Shown here piece by piece: positions 1 to 6,489 of a DNA stretch of 10,889 nucleotides. The notes beneath the pieces are model-generated. The model was given only the letters and a program-made list of their open reading frames with translations. It was not told where the DNA came from and searched no databases. Source of the DNA: an uncultured Devosia sp. GTDB lineage: Bacteria > Pseudomonadota > Alphaproteobacteria > Rhizobiales > Devosiaceae. The stretch's first letter is position 1. The number at the start of each line of letters is the position of its first letter. The translations under genes were made by a program, and so were the position numbers. The stretch spans positions 1 to 10,889 of the forward strand of contig CAMLKN010000063.1 of assembly GCA_946480655.1 (NCBI GenBank). The letters run 5' to 3'.

Positions 1-248
1 CCTTCATCCGCCGCGCCGACCTCAGCCGCGACCGCAACGACCAGCGCCCCGAGCGCTTCGCCAAGGGCGACAAGGTCGATGCCCGCGTCACCCAGTACGA
101 CCGCAAGACCGGCCGCATCCAGCTCTCGATCAAGGCGCTCGAAATCGCCGAAGAACGTGAAGCCGTTGCGAATTTCGGTTCGTCGGATTCGGGCGCTTCG
201 CTCGGCGACATCCTGGGCGCCGCCCTCAAGGATCGCGAGCAGAAGTAA
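1..248 (+). CDS. rpsA: 30S ribosomal protein S1, C-terminal part (5' end outside the window)
   Basis: Only the last 81 codons are present; the reading frame starts at base 3 and ends with TAA at 246-248. The peptide holds the end of the last S1 (OB-fold) RNA-binding repeat: a KGDKVDARVTQYD strand pair followed by RKTGRIQLSIKALE. The tail is a short linker ending in ASLGDILGAALKDREQK. That ASLGDILGAAL ending is, from family knowledge, typical of alphaproteobacterial S1. S1 binds mRNA leaders on the 30S subunit and helps load them for translation. The downstream hairpin at 274-299 suggests transcription largely stops after this gene, so it is probably not in the same main transcript as the genes that follow. 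Identification rests on the tail and one repeat, but the position upstream of sppA-ihfB supports it. Confidence 0.93.
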   Translation, partial: FIRRADLSRDRNDQRPERFAKGDKVDARVTQYDRKTGRIQLSIKALEIAEEREAVANFGSSDSGASLGDILGAALKDREQK

Positions 249-273
249 GCCAAAGGGCCCTTCTGCAACCTTT

Positions 274-302
274 CGACCCGCGCCAAACGGTGCGGGTCGT
301 TT
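274..302 (+). terminator. Rho-independent-like terminator after rpsA
   Basis: Bases 274-284 pair with 289-299 in an 11-bp stem (one G-T wobble) closed by an AAAC tetraloop, starting 25 bases after the rpsA stop. The downstream T tract is short (TTTCGT), which weakens the case a little but is common in G+C-rich alphaproteobacteria. It ends 17 bases before the GNAT gene start, so that gene needs read-through or its own promoter; no convincing promoter is visible in the remaining space. Confidence 0.8.
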
Positions 303-319
303 CGTATGGTGGATGACAG

Positions 320-829
320 ATGATCCAGTTTCGCGACGTCGCCTGGCGCGCCATGAGCGGCTATGACTTCGGCGCCGTCTTCGAGATCGCCAACAAGGTG
401 CATCCGGGTTTTTTCGAAGCCGAGGACGTGCTGGCGGAAAAATTCGCGCTCTATCGCAATGGCTGCTACCTGCTCGAAGTCTCGGAAAAGCCGGCCGGCT
501 ATGTGCTGAGCCACCCCTGGACCCTTGGCAGCCTGCCGGCGCTGAACACGCTGCTCGGCGCCATTCCGGCCGATGCCGACAGCTACTATATCCATGACCT
601 GGCGCTGTTACCGGTGACCCGCGGGGTCGGCGCGGCAGGGCAGATCGTCGCGGCACTGACCAAGCATGCCAAGGCCATGGGCTATCCCTCGATGAGTCTG
701 GTGGCCGTCAACGGCTCGGTCGCCTTCTGGGAAAAGCAGGGCTTTGTCACCGAAGACCGACCGGAACTGGCGGACAAGCTGGCCGCCTATGAGGAGGCGG
801 CGCGCTATATGGTCAAGCCACTGGACTAG
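320..829 (+). CDS. GNAT-family N-acetyltransferase
   Basis: A 169-residue protein of the Gcn5-related N-acetyltransferase fold, which transfers the acetyl group of acetyl-CoA to an amine. The substrate cannot be told from sequence. The acetyl-CoA pyrophosphate loop (motif A, R/Q-x-x-G-x-G/A) is RGVGAA at residues 101-106, after the strand YIHDLALLPV (90-99). The typical end motif FWEKQGF is at 136-142. The N-terminal half (IANKVHPGF, 23-31, then EKFALYRNGCYLLE) resembles the branch of soluble GNAT proteins annotated only by family. ATG 320 is preceded by GGTGGA at 308-313 with good spacing, and an ATG at 353 would cut into the first strand, so 320 is preferred. It lies between rpsA and sppA, whose conserved neighbourhood does not normally seem to need it, so it may be a lineage-specific insertion. 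Its base composition looks like its neighbours. Confidence 0.85.
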   Translation: MIQFRDVAWRAMSGYDFGAVFEIANKVHPGFFEAEDVLAEKFALYRNGCYLLEVSEKPAGYVLSHPWTLGSLPALNTLLGAIPADADSYYIHDLALLPVTRGVGAAGQIVAALTKHAKAMGYPSMSLVAVNGSVAFWEKQGFVTEDRPELADKLAAYEEAARYMVKPLD

Positions 830-850
830 CGCCTGGCTTGCCTTCGGCCG

Positions 851-882
851 CTCCGGTCGCTACCTCAGGGCGCAGACCGGAG
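851..882 (+). promoter_or_regulatory. Hairpin covering the sppA ribosome binding site
   Basis: CTCCGGTC (851-858) is the exact reverse complement of GACCGGAG (875-882), with a 16-base loop. The last four bases of the 3' arm, GGAG (879-882), are the best Shine-Dalgarno for the GTG start at 892, so the hairpin would bury it under a CTCC anti-Shine-Dalgarno. The 5' arm starts 22 bases after the GNAT stop, close enough for terminating ribosomes to affect folding. The pairing is visible in the sequence; a regulatory role is inferred. Confidence 0.45.
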
Positions 883-891
883 ACAAGCGCC

Positions 892-1830
892 GTGACCAAT
901 CCCAGCCCGCATGAATTCCTTGCTGCCGACCGCTATCGCCGCTCCCGGGGCCTGTGGCGGATCCTGACCCTTCTGGCGCTGGTGGTCGCCGTCCTGGCCC
1001 TGTTCGGGCGGTTCGGCCTGCCCGCAGCCGGCCAGGGCGACCATGTCGCGCGCATCGTTATCGCCGGCACCATTGCCACCGACCCGGCCCGCTCCCGCGC
1101 GATCGACGCGCTGATCGAGGACGAGACGGTCAAGGCCGTCATCGTCGCCATCAATTCGCCGGGCGGCACCACGGCGGGCGGCGAAGAACTCTACGAAGAC
1201 CTGCGGCGCCTCGCGGCCGCCAAGCCGGTGGTTTCGACCATCGACGAACTGGGCGCCTCGGCGGCCTATATGACCGCCATTGCCACCGACCGCATCTTTG
1301 CCCGGCGCCTGTCGATCGTGGGCTCGATCGGCGTGCTCTACCAGCATGTCAATGCCGGCAAGCTGCTCGACACGATCGGCGTCGATCTCGACAAGGTCGC
1401 TTCCGGCCCGCTCAAGGCCGAGCCGGATTATGACGAACCGCTGACCGGGGCGCCGCGCGCTTCCATCACGGCCCTGGTGGAGGACAGCTTCGCTTGGTTC
1501 GTCGATATCGTGGCCGAGCGGCGGGGTCTTGAGCGTTCAGCCGTGCTGGCGCTGGCGGATGGGCGCATCATGACCGGACGGGTCGGCATCGAGACCGGTC
1601 TCATTGATGCCGTCGGCGGGGAAGAGGAAGCCCTGGCCTGGCTCGAGGCCGAGCATGGCGTGGACGCGGCCAGCGCGGTGGTAACAGCCTGGCCAGTCGA
1701 AACCGGAGAGTTCAACTGGATCGGCGACCTCCTCGGCGGCTCATTGCGCCAGATGGTCGGTCTTCCTGCCGAAGGTATTGTCATGCTTGACGGTTTGGTC
1801 TCGCTTTGGCAGGTTGATCAGGGTCCCTGA
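892..1830 (+). CDS. sppA: Short-form signal peptide peptidase SppA (serine protease, family S49)
   Basis: A 312-residue membrane-anchored peptidase that degrades signal peptides left in the membrane after secretion. It is of the short, single-domain type; E. coli SppA has two tandem domains and about twice the length. A cytoplasmic N-terminus with [11 protein letters not shown] is followed by one transmembrane segment (about residues 22-45). Then come the ClpP/crotonase-like core with NSPGG (88-92), the nucleophile serine in ELGASAAY (Ser123) and the general-base lysine in ASGPLKAEP (Lys175), matching the Ser/Lys dyad of bacterial SppA. The C-terminal [20 protein letters not shown] is also typical. 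I chose GTG 892 because GGAG at 879-882 is well spaced and the reading begins TNPSPHEF just before the membrane anchor. An in-frame TTG at 838 would add 18 residues and has no good Shine-Dalgarno. ihfB follows 32 bases later. Confidence 0.9.
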   Translation: MTNPSPHEFLAADRYRRSRGLWRILTLLALVVAVLALFGRFGLPAAGQGDHVARIVIAGTIATDPARSRAIDALIEDETVKAVIVAINSPGGTTAGGEELYEDLRRLAAAKPVVSTIDELGASAAYMTAIATDRIFARRLSIVGSIGVLYQHVNAGKLLDTIGVDLDKVASGPLKAEPDYDEPLTGAPRASITALVEDSFAWFVDIVAERRGLERSAVLALADGRIMTGRVGIETGLIDAVGGEEEALAWLEAEHGVDAASAVVTAWPVETGEFNWIGDLLGGSLRQMVGLPAEGIVMLDGLVSLWQVDQGP

Positions 1831-1838
1831 CAGGGGAC
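1823..1838 (+). promoter_or_regulatory. Overlapping dyads at the sppA stop / ihfB leader
   Basis: GTCCC (1823-1827) can pair with GGGAC (1834-1838) around a loop containing the sppA stop codon. A competing dyad, TCAGGG-T-CCCTGA, spans 1818-1830. Both are short, and a 5-6 bp dyad in G+C-rich DNA can arise by chance. There is no T tract, so this is not a good terminator. Any effect on ihfB translation is speculative. Confidence 0.2.
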
Positions 1839-1862
1839 GAGGGGTGGATACCGGAGCCTTTG

Positions 1863-2144
1863 ATGATCAAGTCTGAACTTGTCGAGAAGCTCGCCGCGGA
1901 GAACCCGCATCTTTTTCAGCGTGACATCGAAAATATCGTCAACGCGATCCTCGACGAGATCGGGGATGCCATGGCGCGGGGCGACCGGGTGGAGCTGCGA
2001 GGCTTCGGTGCCTTTTCGGTGAAGAACCGCCCGGCCCGCGTGGGCCGCAACCCGCGCACCGGCGAGCAGGTCGATGTGGGCGAGAAATATGTGCCGCAAT
2101 TCAAGGCCGGCAAGGAAATCCGCGAGCGGCTCAATCGCTCCTGA
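1863..2144 (+). CDS. ihfB: Integration host factor subunit beta
   Basis: A 93-residue DNA-bending protein of the HU/IHF family that works as a heterodimer with IHF alpha (not in this window). It bends DNA sharply to assist transcription, replication and recombination. Conserved landmarks: [11 protein letters not shown] at the start, [13 protein letters not shown] (14-26), [18 protein letters not shown] (42-59), the beta-arm tip GRNPRTGE (61-68) whose Pro64 is the intercalating proline, and the end [15 protein letters not shown] (77-91). The length equals that of typical IhfB. ATG 1863 has GGAG at 1853-1856, six bases away; an in-frame TTG sits directly before it at 1860 but would add only one residue. 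The NPHL and VELRGFGAF forms favour IhfB over HU, and the sppA-ihfB-lapA neighbourhood agrees. Confidence 0.96.
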   Translation: MIKSELVEKLAAENPHLFQRDIENIVNAILDEIGDAMARGDRVELRGFGAFSVKNRPARVGRNPRTGEQVDVGEKYVPQFKAGKEIRERLNRS

Positions 2145-2169
2145 GGCTTCTGCCGCCCATGCAAGGACC

Positions 2170-2187
2170 GGAGCCTCATCGGGCTCC
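2170..2187 (+). promoter_or_regulatory. Short hairpin between ihfB and lapA
   Basis: GGAGCC (2170-2175) and GGCTCC (2182-2187) form a perfect 6-bp stem around a six-base loop, 25 bases after the ihfB stop and 13 bases before the preferred lapA start. No T tract follows. It could be an mRNA-stability element or simply chance; if lapA instead starts at 2159, it lies inside coding sequence. Confidence 0.25.
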
Positions 2188-2200
2188 ACTGGATACCTCT

Positions 2201-2560
2201 ATGGTCAATAGAATCGTCGGCTGGCTGGTTCTGGTGCCGCTTTGTGCGCTGCTCGTCGCCTTTGCCCTGGCCAACCGGCAGCTGGTCAATGTCAACATCA
2301 ACCCCTTTGTCGCCCCGGTCGAGGGCGATGCAGGTGGCTATGGCATCCCGCTCTTCGTCATCCTTTACGTGGTGCTCCTGATCGGCGTGCTGCTGGGTGG
2401 CATTGCCAGCTGGTTCGCGCAAGGTTCGCACCGGCGCAGCGAGCGCCACTGGCGCCGCGAAGCGCAAGCCCTGGGCCAGGAGCTGGAAGCCCAGCGCCGC
2501 AAGGGCCAGGCGGGCGCGACCCCCAATGCCGATGTCGATGATTTGCTGGAACTGCGATGA
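2201..2560 (+). CDS. lapA: LapA-family (DUF1049) small inner-membrane protein
   Basis: A 119-residue membrane protein with two transmembrane segments (about residues 6-26 and 50-72), separated by a short loop holding the family-type ANRQLVNVNINPF. A basic, probably coiled-coil tail follows (RRSERHWRREAQALGQELEA, 78-97). LapA works with LapB in E. coli in lipopolysaccharide quality control; whether the role is the same here is unknown, and no lapB is in view. The start is uncertain: ATG 2201 gives the short basic N-terminus (MVNRIVGW) usual in the family but has only a weak GGAT (2191-2194) upstream, while ATG 2159 would add 14 polar residues and lacks a clear ribosome site. Position between ihfB and trpF matches the conserved alphaproteobacterial order. 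Confidence 0.8.
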   Translation: MVNRIVGWLVLVPLCALLVAFALANRQLVNVNINPFVAPVEGDAGGYGIPLFVILYVVLLIGVLLGGIASWFAQGSHRRSERHWRREAQALGQELEAQRRKGQAGATPNADVDDLLELR

Positions 2561-2575
2561 CGGACGGCGCAGTGC

Positions 2576-2607
2576 GGCTCACTTCCCTGTTCCCGTCCCG
2601 TTGAGCC
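2576..2607 (+). promoter_or_regulatory. Dyad with pyrimidine-rich loop before trpF
   Basis: GGCTCA (2576-2581) is the reverse complement of TGAGCC (2602-2607), enclosing a 20-base loop that contains only three G and no A. It sits in the 57-base gap between lapA and trpF, ending ten bases before the trpF ATG, and is followed by a short A run. A C-rich, G-poor unpaired stretch is the type of sequence Rho binds, but this one is too short to call. There is no trp leader peptide with tandem tryptophan codons here, so classical attenuation is not supported. Confidence 0.2.
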
Positions 2608-2617
2608 CAAAAAGACT

Positions 2618-3265
2618 ATGGCCGATCCCTTGATCGTCAAAATCTGCGGCATCAAGACCCATGAATTGCTCGACGCGACCATTGCGGCCGGCGCCGATAT
2701 GGTGGGCTTCATGCACTTTCCGCGCTCGCCGCGCCATGTTTCCATCGATGAGCTGGGCGGGCTGATCTCGGCGGCGCGCGGGCGCATCCAGAGCTGCGTG
2801 GTCCTGGTCAATCCGGACAATTCCAGCGTGGCCGAAGTGGCCGCGCTCGGGCCGGACTGGATCCAGTTGCATGGGCCCGAAACGCCGCATCGCGTCGAGG
2901 CCATAAGGGCCGAGGCGGGCGTTGAAATCATCAAGGCGCTGCCCATCGGTTCGGCTGACGATATCGCCAGGGTTGCCGAGTTTTCGGCCGTGGCCGACCG
3001 CATCCTGCTCGATGCCAAGCCGCCCAAGGGGGCCGACCGGCCGGGCGGGCTGGGCGAAAGCTTTGACTGGACCCTGCTCGAAGCGCTTGACCCGTCCATC
3101 CCCTTCATGCTTTCCGGGGGACTGACGCCGGACAATGTGGCCAGTGCCGTCAGCCAGGTGAGGCCTTTCGGGATCGATGCATCCTCGGGCCTGGAAACCG
3201 CACCGGGCGTCAAGAACAAGAAACTGATCGAGGCGTTCATCCGCAACGCCCGGGCAGCCGTATAG
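2618..3265 (+). CDS. trpF: Phosphoribosylanthranilate isomerase
   Basis: A 215-residue single-domain TIM barrel that converts N-(5'-phosphoribosyl)anthranilate to the ribulose form (CdRP), the third step from chorismate to tryptophan. The catalytic pair is visible: Cys10 in VKICGIK (first strand) and Asp132 in RILLDAKPP. Phosphate-binding loops are [10 protein letters not shown] (165-174) and [10 protein letters not shown] (184-193). SPRHVS (37-42) and IQLHG (82-86) are also typical. It is a stand-alone TrpF, as usual in alphaproteobacteria, not the TrpC-TrpF fusion of enterobacteria. The ribosome binding site before ATG 2618 is weak (AAAAAGA), but the N-terminus aligns well with the family. 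trpB follows 44 bases downstream, so trpFBA is probably one unit. TrpE, TrpD and TrpC must be encoded elsewhere. Confidence 0.96.
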   Translation: MADPLIVKICGIKTHELLDATIAAGADMVGFMHFPRSPRHVSIDELGGLISAARGRIQSCVVLVNPDNSSVAEVAALGPDWIQLHGPETPHRVEAIRAEAGVEIIKALPIGSADDIARVAEFSAVADRILLDAKPPKGADRPGGLGESFDWTLLEALDPSIPFMLSGGLTPDNVASAVSQVRPFGIDASSGLETAPGVKNKKLIEAFIRNARAAV

Positions 3266-3283
3266 AAGCAGCACGCCGGGTTG

Positions 3284-3304
3284 CCCTCGGCGGCGCCGAG
3301 AGGA
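3284..3304 (+). promoter_or_regulatory. Hairpin overlapping the trpB ribosome binding site
   Basis: CTCGGC (3286-3291) pairs perfectly with GCCGAG (3295-3300) around GGC. Two further C-G pairs are possible past a bulged A (3284-3285 with 3302-3303). The strong Shine-Dalgarno GAGAGGA (3298-3304) of trpB is partly inside the 3' arm, so translation of trpB might depend on ribosomes unfolding this stem or on partial melting. Pairing is seen; function is inferred. Confidence 0.35.
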
Positions 3305-3309
3305 CCCAA

Positions 3310-4524
3310 ATGGACCGCACCAATTCCCTGCGCAACGGCCCGGACGAGCACGGGCGGTTCGGCATCTATGGCGGACGCTTCGTCGCCGAGACGCTGATGC
3401 CGCTGATCCTGGACCTGGAACGGGAATATCGCGCCGCCAAGGCCGACCCCGCCTATGCGGCCGAGCTCAAGGACCTGGCGGTCCATTATACCGGCCGCCC
3501 CAGCCCGCTCTACTTCGCCCAGCGCCTGACCGAGCATCTGGGCGGCGCCAAGGTGTGGCTCAAGCGCGAAGAGCTCAACCATACCGGCTCGCACAAGATC
3601 AACAATTGCCTGGGGCAGATCCTCCTGGCCAAGCGCATGGGCAAGACCCGCGTCATCGCCGAGACCGGCGCCGGCCAGCATGGCGTCGCCACAGCCACGG
3701 TCTGCGCCAAGTTCGACCTGCCCTGCACCATCTTCATGGGCGCCACCGACGTCGAGCGGCAGATGCCCAATGTGCTGCGCATGAAAATGCTGGGCGCCGA
3801 GGTGCGGCCGGTCACCGCTGGCGCCGGCACCCTCAAGGATGCCATGAACGAGGCCCTGCGAGACTGGGTCACCAATGTCGACTCGACCTATTACCTGATC
3901 GGCACCGCCGCCGGCCCGCATCCCTATCCGGAAATGGTGCGCGACTTCCAGTCGGTCATCGGCACCGAACTCAAGGAACAGTTCAAGGAAGCCGAGGGTA
4001 AGCTGCCCGATGCGGTGGTGGCCTGTGTCGGCGGCGGCTCCAATGCCATCGGCACGTTCCACGCCTTCCTCGACGACCCGGAAGTTGCCATCTATGGCGC
4101 AGAGGCCGGTGGCCACGGTATCGAGGTCGAGAACGGCCATGCCGCCTCGATGACCGGCGGCCGCCCCGGCGTGCTGCACGGCAACCGCACCTATCTGCTG
4201 CAGGACAGCGACGGACAAATTCTCGAAGGCCATTCCATCTCGGCCGGGCTCGACTATCCCGGCGTCGGCCCGGAACATGCCTGGCTGCACGACACCAAGC
4301 GCGTCACCTATGCACCGATCACCGACAAGGAGGCGCTGGAGGCTTTCCAGCTCTGTACCAAGCTCGAAGGCATCATTCCGGCGCTGGAATCGGCGCACGG
4401 CCTGGCGCAGGTGATGAAGGTCGCGCCCACCATGGGCAAGGACCAGTCCATCGTGCTGTGCCTGTCCGGCCGTGGCGACAAGGACGTGGAAAGCGTCGGC
4501 AAGTATCTGGGGCTCCTGAAATAA
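3310..4524 (+). CDS. trpB: Tryptophan synthase beta subunit
   Basis: A 404-residue pyridoxal-phosphate enzyme of the TrpB1 type. It condenses indole, channelled from TrpA, with serine to give tryptophan in the alpha2-beta2 complex. The PLP lysine is Lys96 in [10 protein letters not shown], and the catalytic glutamate lies in AETGAGQHG (Glu118). The phosphate-binding glycine loop is GGGSNAIG (241-248), and LSGRGDKD (385-392) carries the serine that contacts the pyridine nitrogen. The N-terminal [16 protein letters not shown] is the standard start of the family. ATG 3310 has GAGAGGA five bases upstream. The TAA stop (4522-4524) shares its last A with the trpA ATG, so the two subunits are translationally coupled, which fits their 1:1 stoichiometry. 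Length and motifs are complete. Confidence 0.98.
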   Translation: MDRTNSLRNGPDEHGRFGIYGGRFVAETLMPLILDLEREYRAAKADPAYAAELKDLAVHYTGRPSPLYFAQRLTEHLGGAKVWLKREELNHTGSHKINNCLGQILLAKRMGKTRVIAETGAGQHGVATATVCAKFDLPCTIFMGATDVERQMPNVLRMKMLGAEVRPVTAGAGTLKDAMNEALRDWVTNVDSTYYLIGTAAGPHPYPEMVRDFQSVIGTELKEQFKEAEGKLPDAVVACVGGGSNAIGTFHAFLDDPEVAIYGAEAGGHGIEVENGHAASMTGGRPGVLHGNRTYLLQDSDGQILEGHSISAGLDYPGVGPEHAWLHDTKRVTYAPITDKEALEAFQLCTKLEGIIPALESAHGLAQVMKVAPTMGKDQSIVLCLSGRGDKDVESVGKYLGLLK

Positions 4525-5348
4525 TGTCTACGCGTATCGATGCCCGCTTTGCCCAGTGCAAGGCCGAAAACCGCCCGGCGCTTGTCACCTATGTCATGGG
4601 TGGCGACCCGGACCTGGCCACCAGCCAGGCCATTCTGAACGCCTTGCCGCAGGCCGGTGCCGACGTGATCGAGCTGGGCCTGCCCTTTTCCGACCCCATG
4701 GCCGACGGCGTGGTCATCCAGATGGCCGGACAGCGCGCGCTCAAGGCCGGGCAGACGCTGCTGGGCGTGCTCGGCATGGTGGAGGAGTTCCGCCGCAAGG
4801 ACGAGACCACGCCGATCGTGATGATGGGCTATTACAACCCCATTTATTCCTTCGGCGTCGATCGCTTCATCGCGGCGGCCAGGGAAGCGGGTGTGGATGG
4901 GCTGATCATCGTCGACCTGCCGGCCGAGGAAGATAACGAGCTCTGCATTCCCGCGCTCAAGGCCGGGCTCAATTTCATCCGCCTGACCACCCCGACCACC
5001 GATGACCGGCGCCTCCCGACCGTGCTCGAGAATACGTCGGGCTTTGTCTATTACGTGTCGATGACCGGCATTACCGGCGCGGCGATCAAGTCGCGTGCGG
5101 CGGTGGGCGAGGCGGTGCAGCGCATCAAGAGCCATACGTATCTTCCCGTTGCCGTGGGCTTTGGCATCAAGACGGCCGAGGACGCGGCCGAAATCGGCAA
5201 ATATTCCGACGGCGTCGTTGTCGGCACGGTGCTGGTCGATGCGGTGGCGAAATCGCTGGACAATGGCAAGGCCACCGACAGGACTGTTGCCGCCGTGCGG
5301 GACCTGGTCGCCGAACTGGCCGCCGGGGTGAAGCGGGCCAAGGCTTAA
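4524..5348 (+). CDS. trpA: Tryptophan synthase alpha subunit
   Basis: A 274-residue TIM-barrel protein that cleaves indole-3-glycerol phosphate to indole and glyceraldehyde-3-phosphate, passing indole to TrpB. Both catalytic acids are present: Glu50 and Asp61 in [13 protein letters not shown] (50-62). The [11 protein letters not shown] segment and the phosphate-binding loops [10 protein letters not shown] and VVVGTVLVD are conserved. The open frame extends upstream into trpB, but ATG 4524 is chosen because it gives [15 protein letters not shown], the usual family start, and overlaps the trpB stop by one base (TAATG). The likely ribosome site is GGGG (4510-4513) inside the trpB end. It is the last gene of the trp block: a 112-base gap with several inverted repeats follows before accD. 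Confidence 0.97.
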   Translation: MSTRIDARFAQCKAENRPALVTYVMGGDPDLATSQAILNALPQAGADVIELGLPFSDPMADGVVIQMAGQRALKAGQTLLGVLGMVEEFRRKDETTPIVMMGYYNPIYSFGVDRFIAAAREAGVDGLIIVDLPAEEDNELCIPALKAGLNFIRLTTPTTDDRRLPTVLENTSGFVYYVSMTGITGAAIKSRAAVGEAVQRIKSHTYLPVAVGFGIKTAEDAAEIGKYSDGVVVGTVLVDAVAKSLDNGKATDRTVAAVRDLVAELAAGVKRAKA

Positions 5349-5358
5349 CGCTGTCCAC

Positions 5359-5400
5359 AGGCTCTGCGCGCGCAGCTTTGCGGCTAGCCGCAGGGCCTGA
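5359..5400 (+). promoter_or_regulatory. Two adjacent perfect palindromes enclosed by an outer stem, after trpA
   Basis: CTGCGCGCGCAG (5365-5376) and TGCGGCTAGCCGCA (5380-5393) are perfect self-complementary palindromes three bases apart. CAGGC (5359-5363) and GCCTG (5396-5400) flank them and are also complementary, so the RNA could form a three-way junction; the arms can also cross-pair (CTGCG with CGCAG). The block starts ten bases after the trpA stop. No T tract follows, so a simple intrinsic terminator is doubtful. It could instead be a terminator of another kind, an mRNA-end stabiliser or a protein-binding site. Confidence 0.45.
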
Positions 5401-5404
5401 TAAG

Positions 5405-5444
5405 AATTGCCACAATTGACGACTACGTGATCCCACAAGATCAC
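5405..5444 (+). promoter_or_regulatory. Candidate accD control region with two inverted repeats
   Basis: Two dyads lie just before accD. AATTG-CCA-CAATT spans 5405-5417, and GTGATC-N6-GATCAC spans 5427-5444. This 40-base stretch is noticeably more A+T-rich than the surroundings, as expected for a promoter. TTGACG at 5416-5421 resembles a -35 box, but the -10 at the right distance (GATCAC) is poor. The second dyad ends 16 bases before the accD ATG, next to its AAAGG ribosome site (5449-5453), so it could act as a repressor operator or an RNA hairpin. It does not match the CRP/FNR spacing, and I cannot name a regulator. Confidence 0.35.
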
Positions 5445-5460
5445 CGCGAAAGGCCGCGCC

Positions 5461-6441
5461 ATGAACTGGATCGACAATTTCGTCCGCCCCAAAATCCGCT
5501 CCTTCCTCTCCAACAAGCGGGAGACGCCGGAAAATCTTTGGGTGAAAGACCCCGAGTCGGGCGAGATGGTGTTCTATCGCGATCTCGAGGCCAATCAGTG
5601 GGTGGTGCCCAATTCGGGCTATCACATGAAGATCAAGCCGGTGGACCGGCTGGCGACCTTCCTCGACGATGGCAAATATGACCTTGTCCCGGTGCCCTCG
5701 GCGCCGACCGATCCCTTAAAATTCCGCGCCCAGAAGCGCTATATCGACCAGCTCAAGGAAAACCGCGCCAAGACCGGCTATGAGGATGCCGTGCTGGTGG
5801 CCACCGGCAAACTTTATGAGCGCCCGGTGACCGTGGCCGTGCAGGATTTCGATTTCCTGGCTGGATCGCTGGGCATGGCGGCGGGGCAGGGGATCATCAC
5901 CGGGCTCGAAACCGCGGTGCGCCTAAAGACCCCCTTCGTGCTGTTCGTCGCCTCGGGCGGCGCGCGCATGCAGGAAGGCGTTCTGGGTCTCATGCAGATG
6001 CCGCGCACCACTGTGGCCGTACTGCGCCTGCGCGAAGCGGGCCTGCCCTTCTTCGTGGTGCTGACCAATCCCACCACCGGCGGCGTCACCGCTTCCTATG
6101 CCATGATCGGCGACGTGCACCTGGCCGAGCCGGGCGCCCTGATCGGCTTTGCGGGCCAGCGCGTCATCGAGCAGACCATTCGCGAAAAACTGCCCAAGGG
6201 CTTCCAGCGCTCCGAATATCTCTATAGCCACGGCATGGTGGACATGGTCGTGCATCGCCACAACCTCCGCTCGACCATCGGCTCGCTGGCCGCCATTCTC
6301 ACCAATGCGCCGCCCAATGAGGCGATCACCGCCGGCAGCACCAAGACCATCACCGCCCAGGCCAGCCTGCGTGACGCCGCCGTGGCCGCCGAGGGCGACG
6401 ACGATATCGACCCGCCTGCCGCGGCCGCTCACGCCGAATAG
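5461..6441 (+). CDS. accD: Acetyl-CoA carboxylase carboxyltransferase subunit beta, zinc ribbon degenerate
   Basis: A 326-residue subunit that, with AccA (not in the window), moves the carboxyl group from biotin on AccB to acetyl-CoA. This makes malonyl-CoA, the first committed step of fatty acid synthesis. The crotonase-fold core is intact: SGGARMQEG (165-173), [14 protein letters not shown] (205-218), then [14 protein letters not shown] and [12 protein letters not shown]. The N-terminal segment [15 protein letters not shown]...VVPNSGYHM aligns with the Cys4 zinc ribbon of E. coli AccD, but the four cysteine positions are Asp30, Ser33, Val49 and Ser52, so it cannot bind zinc in the normal way. 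The last 35 residues are an Ala/Asp-rich, probably disordered tail. ATG 5461 has AAAGG at 5449-5453. A hairpin terminator follows the stop. Confidence 0.96.
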   Translation: MNWIDNFVRPKIRSFLSNKRETPENLWVKDPESGEMVFYRDLEANQWVVPNSGYHMKIKPVDRLATFLDDGKYDLVPVPSAPTDPLKFRAQKRYIDQLKENRAKTGYEDAVLVATGKLYERPVTVAVQDFDFLAGSLGMAAGQGIITGLETAVRLKTPFVLFVASGGARMQEGVLGLMQMPRTTVAVLRLREAGLPFFVVLTNPTTGGVTASYAMIGDVHLAEPGALIGFAGQRVIEQTIREKLPKGFQRSEYLYSHGMVDMVVHRHNLRSTIGSLAAILTNAPPNEAITAGSTKTITAQASLRDAAVAAEGDDDIDPPAAAAHAE

Positions 6442-6453
6442 GCCAGGGACCGT

Positions 6454-6489
6454 GTTGCGGGCTGGACAGGTCCGGCCCGCGACTGTTCT
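6454..6489 (+). terminator. Hairpin terminator after accD
   Basis: Bases 6454-6466 pair with 6471-6483 in a 13-bp stem (two wobble pairs) around a CAGG tetraloop, followed by TGTTCT. It starts 12 bases after the accD stop. It ends only 14 bases before the next ATG, so the downstream nucleotidyltransferase would need read-through or a promoter inside accD. No other clear promoter or Shine-Dalgarno is visible in the gap. Confidence 0.75.

Noticed and set aside
79..366. A 95-codon plus-strand frame overlapping rpsA, its terminator and the GNAT start
   Set aside because: It is out of frame with the conserved S1 tail and is Ser/Arg/Pro-rich, as off-frame translations here tend to be.
2561..2617. 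trp leader peptide or attenuator before trpF
   Set aside because: There is no short frame with tandem tryptophan codons and no terminator/antiterminator pair; only a weak 6-bp dyad is present.
2365..4398. A 677-codon open frame on the minus strand across lapA, trpF and trpB
   Set aside because: It lies wholly opposite genes with complete catalytic motifs, has no recognisable domain, and long antisense frames are expected in G+C-rich DNA with strong third-position bias.
4458..4523. A 22-residue upstream extension of trpA inside trpB
   Set aside because: The extra residues are off-frame trpB; the start at 4524 matches the family and couples with the trpB stop.
5427..5444. CRP/FNR-type operator before accD
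   Set aside because: The half-sites GTGA and TCAC are separated by ten bases rather than six, so it does not fit those regulators.
4308..5516. A 402-codon minus-strand frame opposite trpA
   Set aside because: Same shadow effect; the translation is rich in His/Gly/Arg/Asp without any family signature.
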